Assembly (NCBI RefSeq): GCF_012935325.2
Contig: NZ_JABBYG020000022.1
Location: 1-64,000, forward strand
Source of the DNA: Paenibacillus sp. PL91
GTDB lineage: Bacteria; Bacillota; Bacilli; Paenibacillales; Paenibacillaceae
Length of the DNA stretch: 64,000 nucleotides
Direction: 5' to 3'
The translations under genes and the position numbers were made by a program. This document shows, piece after piece, positions 43,008 to 51,308 of the stretch (its first letter is position 1; each line of letters starts with the position of its first letter). Under the pieces are notes generated by a model, which did no database searches, had not been told where the DNA came from, and was given only the letters and a program-made list of their open reading frames with translations.

Positions 43008-43880
43008 CTAGCCGTACAAGGTTCCCGTGTTAATTACAGGAGTAGCGGCACGATCGGACACGATCGCCACCATTAAGTTGTTCACCATCGCGGCACGGCG
43101 CTCGTCGTCTAGCGTGATCCCATTTTCCTCAAGCTGCCGAAGCGCCATATCGACCATCCCAACCGCACCCTCAACAATTTTGGAACGCGCCGCCACGATC
43201 GCAATTGCCTGTTGACGCTGTAGCATTGCGCTTGCGATTTCTTGGGCATATGCCAAGTGGGTCAAACGCGTCTCAAGCACTTTAACCCCTGCAACCGCAA
43301 GGCGATTTTGGAGCTCGTGATTAAGCTCGGATGCCACCTCATCCGCATTTCCCCTTAACGACAAGGCATCACCATCGGAGAATACATCATAAGGATATTG
43401 AGCCGCGATATGACGAATAGCCGTCTCGCTTTGAATTTCTACAAATCTTTCGTAGTTGTCAACATCGAAGCTCGCTCTTGCCGTATCCATGACTTTGAAT
43501 ACTACAACCGCTCCAATTTCGACAGGGTTCCCTTCCGCATCATTTACCTTAAGCGTCTGGCTATTGAAATTGCGTACTTTCAGTGAAATATTGGCTTTGC
43601 TCGTTAACGGCAGCACCATCCACAAACCGCTCTCCAGCACGGAGCCCATATACGTACCAAAAAACGTAACAACCTTCGCCTCATTCGGCTGCACAATCAT
43701 AAGAGAGGATAGACAAATCGCAGACAGCAGCACCAGAAAGACACCGACGCCGATCATAAGTCCCGACCCGCTTTCCTTCGATGCTTCAGATATAATTAGA
43801 AAAATACCACCGCCAGCAGCAATTACAGATATCAGCAACGCCATATACCCACTTACGTACCAGGCTTTCTTCTCGTTCAT
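43008..43880 (-). CDS. SPFH/band-7 domain membrane protein
   Basis: 290 residues from the ATG at 43880, with AAGGAG nine bases before it. Two hydrophobic helices (about 9-30 and 40-65) come first. The SPFH domain follows (IVQPNEAKVVTFFGTYMGSVLESGLWMVLP; VKVLETRLTHLAYAQEIASAMLQRQQA). Such proteins form membrane scaffolds. The role of the pairing with a small RHH protein downstream is unknown. Confidence 0.88.
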   Translation of the reverse strand: MNEKKAWYVSGYMALLISVIAAGGGIFLIISEASKESGSGLMIGVGVFLVLLSAICLSSLMIVQPNEAKVVTFFGTYMGSVLESGLWMVLPLTSKANISLKVRNFNSQTLKVNDAEGNPVEIGAVVVFKVMDTARASFDVDNYERFVEIQSETAIRHIAAQYPYDVFSDGDALSLRGNADEVASELNHELQNRLAVAGVKVLETRLTHLAYAQEIASAMLQRQQAIAIVAARSKIVEGAVGMVDMALRQLEENGITLDDERRAAMVNNLMVAIVSDRAATPVINTGTLYG

Positions 43881-44047
43881 CCGACCCCACTCCTTCATCT
43901 TCGGTTATATATTATTATGATATAAAAATGATATCACTTTTTACAAATATAAGCAATCCTTGTTTATTTTTTTCATTCAGCTGTTCGCAACAATACAAGG
44001 TTAGGTTTCGTCACAAGGAAGAAGACAAGAAGACAGGGGTGAACGCG

Positions 44048-44524
44048 TTGAAATATCTTTTGATCATGCTAATGCTTACCTTTTCAATAGGCTGTACCGA
44101 TAAAATGGATGCGTCGATCGAGCGTTCCGAATCGCAGAGCTATCTGGAGCAAAAAGGATACCACGTCGTTTCAGACGAAGGCATTGCCGAGAGCTACGTG
44201 CTGACTAAGCAAAAAATAATCGAGCTGCCTTATATGATGTATTGGGGCTTGCAGTCCGCCAATCCCTCCGACTTTTTCAACAAAACCATCCAAGTCCATA
44301 AGTTTATCGTAACTAATCACCCGCTCAGCAAAAAGAAAGTCGACGTTTATGTCTATTTAGCAGATGGAAAGCCTTTAGGCGGGACTTCACATCTGCGCGG
44401 GGACACATCGGACGGCGGGTACTGGTCGGTAGACGGCAAAACCTTAGAGGAGCTTCAAGATAAGCCGTTTCAAGAGTGGCGTCAATATTGGGTTGAAAAA
44501 TATTCGGACGCAACGCAAGGTTAA
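44048..44524 (+). CDS. putative lipoprotein of unknown function
   Basis: 158 residues from the TTG at 44048 (AGGGGTG six bases upstream); the GTG nine bases earlier is an alternative. Signal peptide with lipobox FSIGC. The mature part has no family I recognise, with aromatic-rich VLTKQKIIELPYMMYWGLQ and a C-terminal HLRGDTSDGGYWSVDGKTLEEL. It is the first of only three plus-strand genes and is divergent from the SPFH gene. Confidence 0.7.
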   Translation: MKYLLIMLMLTFSIGCTDKMDASIERSESQSYLEQKGYHVVSDEGIAESYVLTKQKIIELPYMMYWGLQSANPSDFFNKTIQVHKFIVTNHPLSKKKVDVYVYLADGKPLGGTSHLRGDTSDGGYWSVDGKTLEELQDKPFQEWRQYWVEKYSDATQG

Positions 44525-44577
44525 TCATCAGCCATTCGATTCGTGGCTCTATATATGACCATTTTTTCAAAAAGGGA

Positions 44578-44609
44578 TTGACCCTGACATTAATGTCACG
44601 GTTTATACT
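44578..44609 (+). promoter_or_regulatory. MerR-type overspaced promoter with perfect palindrome
   Basis: TTGACC (44578-44583) and TATACT (44604-44609) are 20 bases apart. The spacer carries the perfect 14-bp palindrome TGACATTAATGTCA (44585-44598), flanked by CC and GG. This is the classic arrangement that a MerR protein untwists on activation. It precedes the merR-like gene itself. Confidence 0.85.
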
Positions 44610-44645
44610 GAACCTATACCATTCTCATAAACCCGGGGGCTTGCT

Positions 44646-44996
44646 ATGAAAATTGGTGAATTATCGCAAATAACGGGCGTCAGCATTCGTTCACTGCGTT
44701 ATTACGAGAAGCAAGGATTGATCACATCCATCCGCCAGCCTAATGGCTACCGCGAATATACACCTCTAACAATTGAGACGGTGGAGACGGTTAAGCTCTA
44801 TTTGAACCTAGGCTTAACCACGGAGCAAATTGCCGGCTTTCTTACGTGCGTGCTTCAGAACAAGGAAGCGTTTTGCGCCGAGGTGATGCCGATTTACCGT
44901 AAGAAGCTGACTGAAATTGAGCGGCAAATCATTGAACTGAATCAAATCAAAGCGAATCTGATAGATCGGATCGCTTCCATTCAGCAGCAAGAGTAA
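44646..44996 (+). CDS. MerR-family transcriptional regulator
   Basis: 116 residues. The N-terminal winged helix is KIGELSQITGVSIRSLRYYEKQGLI...NGYREYT, followed by a long C-terminal dimerisation helix. Two cysteines (Cys68, Cys77) lie at the start of that region and could sense thiols or metal; this is a guess. It probably activates the promoter just upstream and thus itself and the thioredoxin gene 27 bases downstream. Confidence 0.9.
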   Translation: MKIGELSQITGVSIRSLRYYEKQGLITSIRQPNGYREYTPLTIETVETVKLYLNLGLTTEQIAGFLTCVLQNKEAFCAEVMPIYRKKLTEIERQIIELNQIKANLIDRIASIQQQE

Positions 44997-45023
44997 ACAA
45001 ATATTCAATAGGAGGCTAACAAA

Positions 45024-45341
45024 ATGGCCATTATGAACGCAGAATCGGATAGCATGCTGAAATCGATCGTTAGCGAGGGCGTTGTTCTTGTCGACTATGG
45101 CGCGCCTTGGTGCCCACCCTGCAAGACGCTGCTCGGCATTTTGGATGAACTGGATCAGGAGATGAACGGCAGAGTAGGTATTATTAAAGTGAATTGCGAG
45201 GATTTGCCGGCATCAGCCTCAGAAGCAGGCGTGTTAGGCATGCCGACCGTTATCGTCTACAAGGATGGGCAGCCTATGGATAAGCTCGTTGGACTGCGCC
45301 CTAAATCCCTTTATCAAGCGGTAGTCGAAAAATATTTATAA
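45024..45341 (+). CDS. thioredoxin-fold protein with CPPC active site
   Basis: 105 residues. The active site is APWCPPCK (Cys30, Cys33) with Pro-Pro between, unlike the CGPC of housekeeping thioredoxin. The cis-proline is in GMPTVIVYKDGQ. It has no signal peptide, so it is cytosolic. It is probably co-transcribed with the MerR gene as an inducible reductase; the partner is unknown. Confidence 0.9.
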   Translation: MAIMNAESDSMLKSIVSEGVVLVDYGAPWCPPCKTLLGILDELDQEMNGRVGIIKVNCEDLPASASEAGVLGMPTVIVYKDGQPMDKLVGLRPKSLYQAVVEKYL

Positions 45342-45790
45342 AATAATGCAGCAAAAAGCGCCCTTCTTGCGAGAGGGCATGGAAAAGCGGCATCTTCAGT
45401 CCTCTTGCAATGTAAGGTGCATGATTTGCAGCAGTTCCGGCTTAGGGATCTGTCACCCCTACGGACAGCGAATATCCCCTTTTATATAGCCGCAACTTAA
45501 ATCTTTCGCCGCAGAGCGCTCATACAAGCGCAATGCTAGTTACCGAGGCTTCAAGCGAAGCCAGCCATTGACTGCATAGGACTAACTAACAGGAAAAAAT
45601 CCTGCTAAATCAAGCGATATACGGCGGAAATCAGCTTTAGATGGATTTTCTCCCGTTGATTCTCTGTCCATTACTCGCTGAGTACAAAAATACTCCTTTT
45701 AACAGGAGTTTTTCCAGCTAATTGCTCTATCTACCCTTTTTCCGAAAAATTAGATGGAGAATTTCCTGTTCATTCGGATCAACAGTAGTC

Positions 45791-46015
45791 GTTCGAGGTA
45801 CCATCGTGGCTCAAGTTGCCGAAGAAACGCCAAACGCTTCAGTAACGGCTTAAAATTTCCCGCAGTTTCGATTCGACTGCCATAAATTACACAAGACACG
45901 TCAAATGAGCTTTAGAAGCTATTTTAAATTTACCCGTAACCCCCGCTCAACAGCCATAATTCGAGGTACCATCGAGGTTTGAGTTACCCAAGACACGCCA
46001 AACGAGCCTTAGAAG
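45791..46015. repeat. three imperfect direct repeats
   Basis: Copies at 45793-45836 and 45959-46003 share TTCGAGGTACCATCG(T/A)GG and a following ...AAGA(A/C)ACGCCAAACG. A partial copy at about 45888-45919 has CAAGACACGTCAAATGAGC and TTTAGAAGC. They are too diverged to be recent and carry no coding frame. Confidence 0.7.
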
Positions 46016-46036
46016 CGATTCTAAAGGCTCGTTTTT
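45999..46036 (+). terminator. terminator hairpin between trx and urtE
   Basis: ACGAGCCTTAGAA / TTCTAAAGGCTCGT with a 3-base loop (one bulge) and TTTTTATT on the plus strand. It may also stop the urt transcript from the other side, where the T run is short. Its left arm is part of the third repeat copy. Confidence 0.65.
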
Positions 46037-46129
46037 ATTGTAAATCTCTTCAACAGCAAAGCGGAGTTTTTCAACGACCTCTCTTTCTCAAAGAGCTCCA
46101 CCACCCAACCCCGCCTCACCGCAATAACA

Positions 46130-46831
46130 TTATACCGTCAAATATTTACGAATGACCTCGTCATCCAGCGATTCCAAGCCGCCTTCCCAAACGACTGCGC
46201 CCTTCTCCAGGACGTAGAAATAATCGCCGACGCTCTTCACAAACTCCAAGCTTTGCTCAACGAGCAGTATCGCCGTCTTTCCATCGGCTTTAATCGAACG
46301 GATGACGTCCCTTATATCATCTACGATGGAGGGCTGAATCCCTTCACAAGGCTCATCGAGCAGCAGCACCTCAGGCTTCGAGGCAAGCGCTCTTGCAAAG
46401 GCAAGCTGCTGCTGCTGTCCTCCGCTAAGATCGCCGCCGCGACGAGTATACATAGTTGGCAGTACCGGGAACTTAGAAATCGCCTCCTCCGGAATAGCGG
46501 CAACCTTCACGCGCGAGGCTTCAAGGCCGAGCAGCAAGTTTTCATAAACCGATAGCTGGGCAAATATTTCGCGGCCCTGCGGCACGTATCCGATTCCGCT
46601 TTTTGCCCGCAGTCCCGGCGCCTTCCTCGTCAGATCCGAACCGTTATACGACACGGAGCCCCCTCGCGCCTTCAGCAATCCCATAATGCTCTTCATAAGG
46701 GTCGTCTTGCCGACGCCATTACGCCCAAGCAGGCATACGACCTGCCCTTGCTTCACCTTCAGCGATACATCCCGCAAAATAATACTTTCACCATATCCGG
46801 CCTCAAGCTGTTGAACGGCTAACATCGGCAT
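46130..46831 (-). CDS. urtE: urea ABC transporter ATPase UrtE
   Basis: 233 residues. LivF-type ATPase: Walker A LLGRNGVGKTT, signature LSGGQQQQLA, Walker B VLLLDEPCEGIQPS. The EGIQPSIV sequence after Walker B is typical of UrtE. It overlaps urtD by 29 bases and is last in urtABCDE. Confidence 0.93.
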   Translation of the reverse strand: MPMLAVQQLEAGYGESIILRDVSLKVKQGQVVCLLGRNGVGKTTLMKSIMGLLKARGGSVSYNGSDLTRKAPGLRAKSGIGYVPQGREIFAQLSVYENLLLGLEASRVKVAAIPEEAISKFPVLPTMYTRRGGDLSGGQQQQLAFARALASKPEVLLLDEPCEGIQPSIVDDIRDVIRSIKADGKTAILLVEQSLEFVKSVGDYFYVLEKGAVVWEGGLESLDDEVIRKYLTV

Positions 46832-47579
46832 CCCGCCTTTTCCCCAGATACACTTCCGCTACACGGTCGTCCCGCTGAATCTCATCCATTGTGCCTTCCT
46901 TGAGCAGCTTGCCCTCATGCATGACCGTAACCTTGCTTGCAAAATTACGGACAAATTCCATATCATGCTCCACGACAACAATCGAACGCTTGCGCGCAAT
47001 TTGATGCAGCAGCTCGCCTGTCTTATCCGTTTCCTTGTCCGTCATTCCCGCTACAGGCTCATCGAGCAGCAAAATTTCCGGCTCCTGGAGCAGCATCATG
47101 CCAATCTCAAGCCACTGCTTCTCGCCATGCGACAAGCCGCCGGCACGCCACTCCGCTTTCTTCTGAAGGCCTATCATCACAAGCTGCCCGTCAATTCGCG
47201 AGCGCTCATCCTCCTCCATTTTGGCAAACAAGGTAGCGAATACGCTGCGCTTCTGACGCATCGCGATCTCCAAATTTTCAGCAACCGTCATAGACGGAAA
47301 GATGGATGGGGCTTGAAACTTGCGGCCAATGCCTAGCTCTGCGATCTGATGCTCCTTCTTCTTCGTAATATCTACCTTGCCGCCGAAAGTGACCCGTCCG
47401 GACGTTGGCCTTACTTTACCGCATATGACATCAAGCATCGTCGTTTTGCCTGCACCATTGGGGCCGATGAGGAAGCGAAGCTCGCCTTTTTCCAATTTCA
47501 AATGCATGCCCTGAATCGCTTTAAACCCGTCGAAATCAACAGTCACATCATCACACAGCAGGATTGCGGACTCCTTCAT
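46803..47579 (-). CDS. urtD: urea ABC transporter ATPase UrtD
   Basis: 258 residues, LivG type. Walker A GPNGAGKTTMLD, signature LSHGEKQWLEIGMML (the H in place of G is usual for UrtD), Walker B ILLLDEPVAGMTDKE. It overlaps urtC by 29 bases and urtE by 29. Confidence 0.94.
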   Translation of the reverse strand: MKESAILLCDDVTVDFDGFKAIQGMHLKLEKGELRFLIGPNGAGKTTMLDVICGKVRPTSGRVTFGGKVDITKKKEHQIAELGIGRKFQAPSIFPSMTVAENLEIAMRQKRSVFATLFAKMEEDERSRIDGQLVMIGLQKKAEWRAGGLSHGEKQWLEIGMMLLQEPEILLLDEPVAGMTDKETDKTGELLHQIARKRSIVVVEHDMEFVRNFASKVTVMHEGKLLKEGTMDEIQRDDRVAEVYLGKRRDADVSRSTA

Positions 47580-48633
47580 GCTTCGGTTCCCTCCTCTTTT
47601 TGCGGAATTTCAATTGGCTAACCAAGCCTGCGACGCCTTTAGGCATAAATACAACGACCACCACGAACAGCAAGCCCATGAAGAAAAGCCAGCCCTCCGG
47701 ATACGCCGTACTGAACTCACTTTTCGCCCAGTTCATTAGAATGGCGCCAAGCGCCGCCCCAATAAGCGTTCCACGCCCGCCGATTGCTACCCAGAGCACC
47801 ATTTCAATCGAAGGCACAATGCCCAGCATGGACGGAGAAATAATCCCGACATGGAGCACGAACAGCATGCCTGCAATACCTGCAATGCCCGCAGATATCG
47901 TAAACACAACCATTTGATAAATCGCCGGGTTATAGCCAATGAATCGAACGCGGTTCTCCCCGTCGCGAATCGCGCGAAGCACCTTGCCAAAGCGGCTGCC
48001 GATCACAAAGCGGCAAAACACGAATATGCCAATGAGCGCCACAACCGTAATGTAATACAGCACGCGTTTCGTTTCAGGAGAGCCTATCGAGAATCCAAGC
48101 ACGGTTGAATAGCCCGTAATACCGTTCGTCCCGCCAGTGAAGGCTTGCTGGCCGATGAGGAGCGTTGTCGTAATAATCACGAGCGCTTGCGTCAATATCG
48201 TAAAGTAAACGCCGCGAATCCGGTTGCGGAACGTGAAATAGCCTAGAATCAGCGCGAGCAGCGCCGGTATCGCAATGCCCATCGCCACCGCAAACCAGAA
48301 GCTTTGGAACGGCTGCCAAAATAACGGAAGCTCCTTAAGCCCGCTCCAGCCCATGAAATCCGGAGGCCGTCCTCCGCTTGCTTCCAGCTTCAAATACATC
48401 GCCATCGAATAGGCGCCGAGCCCGAAGAAAATACCATGGCCTAGGCTCAATATTCCTGTGAAGCCCCATATTAGATCAAGCCCGAGCGCCACTATAGCAA
48501 AGGCTAGAAATTTCGCCAGCAAATTAAGCCGAAAATCACTTACGAAGAGCGGTGCCGAGAATAAAGCAGCAGCCGCAGCGGCATATCCAATCAGTATCCA
48601 AATTCGCTGAGGAGTAAACTTTTGCAATCGCAT
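47551..48633 (-). CDS. urtC: urea ABC transporter permease UrtC
   Basis: 360 residues, about nine to ten helices, LivM family. Characteristic are GLDLIWGFTGILSLGHGIFFGLGAY-type sequence near residue 50 and GVYFTILTQALVIITTTLLIGQQAFTGGTNGITG. The coupling loop is GSRFGKVLRAIRDGENRVRFIGY. Confidence 0.94.
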   Translation of the reverse strand: MRLQKFTPQRIWILIGYAAAAAALFSAPLFVSDFRLNLLAKFLAFAIVALGLDLIWGFTGILSLGHGIFFGLGAYSMAMYLKLEASGGRPPDFMGWSGLKELPLFWQPFQSFWFAVAMGIAIPALLALILGYFTFRNRIRGVYFTILTQALVIITTTLLIGQQAFTGGTNGITGYSTVLGFSIGSPETKRVLYYITVVALIGIFVFCRFVIGSRFGKVLRAIRDGENRVRFIGYNPAIYQMVVFTISAGIAGIAGMLFVLHVGIISPSMLGIVPSIEMVLWVAIGGRGTLIGAALGAILMNWAKSEFSTAYPEGWLFFMGLLFVVVVVFMPKGVAGLVSQLKFRKKRREPKHEGVRNPAV

Positions 48634-48654
48634 GCGCGTCCCACCTTTCTTATC

Positions 48655-49560
48655 CTAATCAAGCGACCTTGAACGCATCGCAACAAGCCCCATAGGCTTC
48701 CATTGCAGGAAAGCAACTATACAAACAAACACGAGCACTTTGCCTAGCGATGCATTCGTCCAATACTCAAATAGCGTATTGAACATGCCAATCCCAGTTG
48801 CACCCAGCACCGTACCGACAAGCTTGCCTACGCCTCCAAGCACAACGACCATGAACGCATCAACGATATAGTAGGTGCCGAGCGAAGGACCTATCGGACC
48901 GAGCAGCGTCAGCGCGCAGCCCGCAATGCCTGCAATGCCGGAGCCAATGGCAAAGGTCATCGAGTCAACCCGCCGCGTCGATACGCCAAGACATGCAGCC
49001 ATATCGCGATTTTGCATAACCGCGCGCATTCTTCTTCCCTCATGGCTCCGATAAATGTAGAAATACATCGCTACCAGGCAGGCAATAACGAGCGCGATTA
49101 TAAATAGCCTTTTATAAGGGAGCAGCGTGCCATCCATAATCCTTAAGCCGCCATTTAGCCAAGCCGGACTCGTAACCGCCACGTTCGGCGCCCCGAAGAT
49201 TGACCTCGCAAGCTGCTGAAGCACAAGGCCAACGCCCCAAGTTGCAAGCAAGCTGTCAAGCGGACGTCCGTATAGAAAACGAATGAGCGACATTTCAAGA
49301 ATAAGGCCAAACAAAAACGCAATCGCAAAGCTAACCGGAACGGCAAGCACGAAATACCAATCAAACATCGATTTTGGCAAATAGTCATGAAATAGATTTT
49401 GCGTCAAATACGTGGAATAGGCCCCAATCATAATCAGCTCGCCATGTGCCATATTAATGACCTTCATCAGACCAAACGTAATGGCAAGCCCGAGCGCTAC
49501 GAGAAGTAAAATGGAGCTAATACTTAAACCGTTGAATAGCTGCAGCAGAAACACTTCCAT
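48655..49560 (-). CDS. urtB: urea ABC transporter permease UrtB
   Basis: 301 residues, LivH family, about eight helices. It starts directly with the permease part (LQLFNGLSISSILLLVALGLAITFGLM; NMAHGELIMIGAY), without the periplasmic extension seen in some UrtB proteins. The loop SHEGRRMRAVMQNRDMAACLGV is typical. The 12-base GCCGTTTACGCT-like motif (49577-49588) lies just before its ribosome site. Confidence 0.94.
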   Translation of the reverse strand: MEVFLLQLFNGLSISSILLLVALGLAITFGLMKVINMAHGELIMIGAYSTYLTQNLFHDYLPKSMFDWYFVLAVPVSFAIAFLFGLILEMSLIRFLYGRPLDSLLATWGVGLVLQQLARSIFGAPNVAVTSPAWLNGGLRIMDGTLLPYKRLFIIALVIACLVAMYFYIYRSHEGRRMRAVMQNRDMAACLGVSTRRVDSMTFAIGSGIAGIAGCALTLLGPIGPSLGTYYIVDAFMVVVLGGVGKLVGTVLGATGIGMFNTLFEYWTNASLGKVLVFVCIVAFLQWKPMGLVAMRSRSLD

Positions 49561-49576
49561 ATAACCGCTCCTTTCA

Positions 49577-49588
49577 AGCGCAAACGGC
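49577..49588 (-). repeat. GCCGTTTGCGCT motif upstream of urtB
   Basis: One-base variant of the motif at 16599, 34310 and 58621. Here ACGGC-AACA-GCCGT forms a clear hairpin, extended by AGCG/CGCT. It lies 16 bases before the start codon. Confidence 0.6.
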
Positions 49589-49688
49589 TGTTGCCGTCGC
49601 TTTTTCGATAAAACAGAAGGGAAGCATTCGAAGCGATCGAATACTCCCCCATGTATTGCTGCGTATTAGACCATAGCTCGCTTATCAA

Positions 49689-50963
49689 TTATTCCGTTGG
49701 CTGGATGCTTGCCGCCCAATCATAGCCCTTCAAGTACGGATCAGGCTTAACCGCTTCGCCCGAATTCCACAATTCCTTGAATTGGCCATCGGCCTGCACT
49801 TCACCGATACGAACGGTTTTGTAAATGTGCTGTGTAGCGCCATCGATCTTCACTTTGCCTTCCGGAGCATCCCACTCCAGCTCTTTAGCCGCTTCCTTCA
49901 CTTTATCCACTTCCGTTGAACCTGCCTTCTCAACCGCCGCTGCCCATAAGTACACCGCCGTATAGCCCGCTTCAATCGGATCTGCCGTAACGCGCTCTTC
50001 GCCGAATTTCTTTTTGTAGTTTTCGACGAACGTTTTGTTTGCTGGCGTATCCGTCGTTTGGTAGTAGTTCCATGCCGCTAAATGACCTTCCAGTACGTCT
50101 ACACCGATACCGCGAATCTCTTCCTCTGCAACCGATACAGACAAGGTTGTCAAATCTTTAGCAGTAATTCCCGCATCCTTCAATTGCTTAAAGAAAGCTA
50201 CGTTGCTGTCGCCGTTAAGCGTGTTGTATACGACATCCGGCTTAGCTTCTTTAATTTTGCTGATAAGCGTGCTGTAATCGGTATGGCCAAGCGGCGTATA
50301 CTCTTCGCCCACCAATTCGCCGCCCTCTGCCTTCAACTGCTCCTTGATGACGAGGTTTGCCGTACGAGGGAATACATAATCCGATCCGAGCAAGTAAAAC
50401 TTCTTGCCGCGGTTTTCAAGGAGCCATGTAACCGAAGGAACGATTTGTTGGTTGGTTGTAGCTCCTGTGTAGAAAATATTCGGGGAAGATTCAAGACCTT
50501 CATATTGCACCGGGTACCAGAGCAGGCCATTTAGCTCTTCAAATACCGGCTTCATCGCTTTCCGGCTTGCGGATGTCCATCCGCCAAATACCGTTGCGAC
50601 TTTATCCTCGGAAATCAGCTTGCGAGCCTTCTCCGCAAAGGTAGGCCAATCCGATGCGCCGTCCTCAAGCACGGGTACGATTTTTTTGCCCAATACACCG
50701 CCAGCAGCATTGATCTCATCAATCGCCATCATTTCCGCATCGATAACCGACACCTCACTGATCGCCATCGTGCCGCTCTGCGAGTGCAAAATGCCTACTT
50801 TAATTTCCCCCTCTGCGTCTGCTCCCGTATTTGCTGTATTTGTTGCCTTATCGGTTTCGCCATTCGTAGATGCCGTTTTGTTGTTATTGGCTCCGCAGCC
50901 CGCTAATACTAACGTTAGAGCCACAAGCAACAAGCCGAACTGATAAAACATTTTCTTATTCAT
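49689..50963 (-). CDS. urtA: urea ABC transporter substrate-binding lipoprotein UrtA
   Basis: 424 residues from the ATG at 50963, preceded by GGGGAGTGGGAAG; the longer frame has no ribosome site. Lipobox LVLAGC. The periplasmic-binding fold I of the amide/urea type shows VGILHSQSGTMAISE, FYTGATTNQQIVP, YLLGSDYVFPRTAN and YNTLNGDSNVAFF, matching UrtA. It is first gene of the urt operon and captures urea outside the cell. Confidence 0.95.
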   Translation of the reverse strand: MNKKMFYQFGLLLVALTLVLAGCGANNNKTASTNGETDKATNTANTGADAEGEIKVGILHSQSGTMAISEVSVIDAEMMAIDEINAAGGVLGKKIVPVLEDGASDWPTFAEKARKLISEDKVATVFGGWTSASRKAMKPVFEELNGLLWYPVQYEGLESSPNIFYTGATTNQQIVPSVTWLLENRGKKFYLLGSDYVFPRTANLVIKEQLKAEGGELVGEEYTPLGHTDYSTLISKIKEAKPDVVYNTLNGDSNVAFFKQLKDAGITAKDLTTLSVSVAEEEIRGIGVDVLEGHLAAWNYYQTTDTPANKTFVENYKKKFGEERVTADPIEAGYTAVYLWAAAVEKAGSTEVDKVKEAAKELEWDAPEGKVKIDGATQHIYKTVRIGEVQADGQFKELWNSGEAVKPDPYLKGYDWAASIQPTE

Positions 50964-51042
50964 CTTCCCACTCCCCAATTCCTTATATTTGTCTCTATAT
51001 CCGAACATTACCTTGGAATAACCATCCATTGTTCGTGCTTTC

Positions 51043-51083
51043 ATTATAGATTGGCTCTTAACTTTGTGTCAATATACTTTACA
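51043..51083 (-). promoter_or_regulatory. urt promoter with GlnR/TnrA box
   Basis: TTGACA (51067-51072) and TATAAT (51043-51048) are 18 bases apart. The box TGTAAAGTATATTGACA (51067-51083) fits TGTNA-N7-TNACA perfectly and covers the -35, centred near -40. Confidence 0.8.
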
Positions 51084-51245
51084 TATAAAATCTTTAAGGA
51101 TATATTTTTATTCAAAAATGGTCTTTTTGGAGGATTTTCGTGTTAATGATGTTAAGTATAATGACATTAAAGAAGGTAACATTTTCATATATGATTAAAA
51201 ATCCTATTTGATGAAATATATATTCACATATCATTGCCTGTATGC

Positions 51246-51288
51246 AAAAAAAAGCCCACTTCAACGCTTACGCCTTGAAATGGACTTT
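51246..51288 (-). terminator. terminator of the siderophore-binding protein gene
   Basis: Hairpin AAGtCCAtTTCAA / TTGAAgTGGgCTT (with G-U pairs), then nine T on the minus strand. Confidence 0.82.
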
Positions 51289-51308
51289 ATACTCATGCTA
51301 TTTAGCCA

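Larger units (their letters stand above)
45342..46129. other. 790-base intergenic region with imperfect repeats
   Basis: No supported gene lies here. It contains a hairpin just after trx (near 45357-45376, no T run), a small plus-strand hairpin ACTCCT/AGGAGT with TTTTT near 45691-45713, the repeats at 45791-46015, and a strong hairpin at 45999-46036. Confidence 0.6.

Noticed and set aside
45342..46129. insertion sequence remnant
   Set aside because: Imperfect repeats are present but there is no transposase fragment and no clear terminal inverted repeats.
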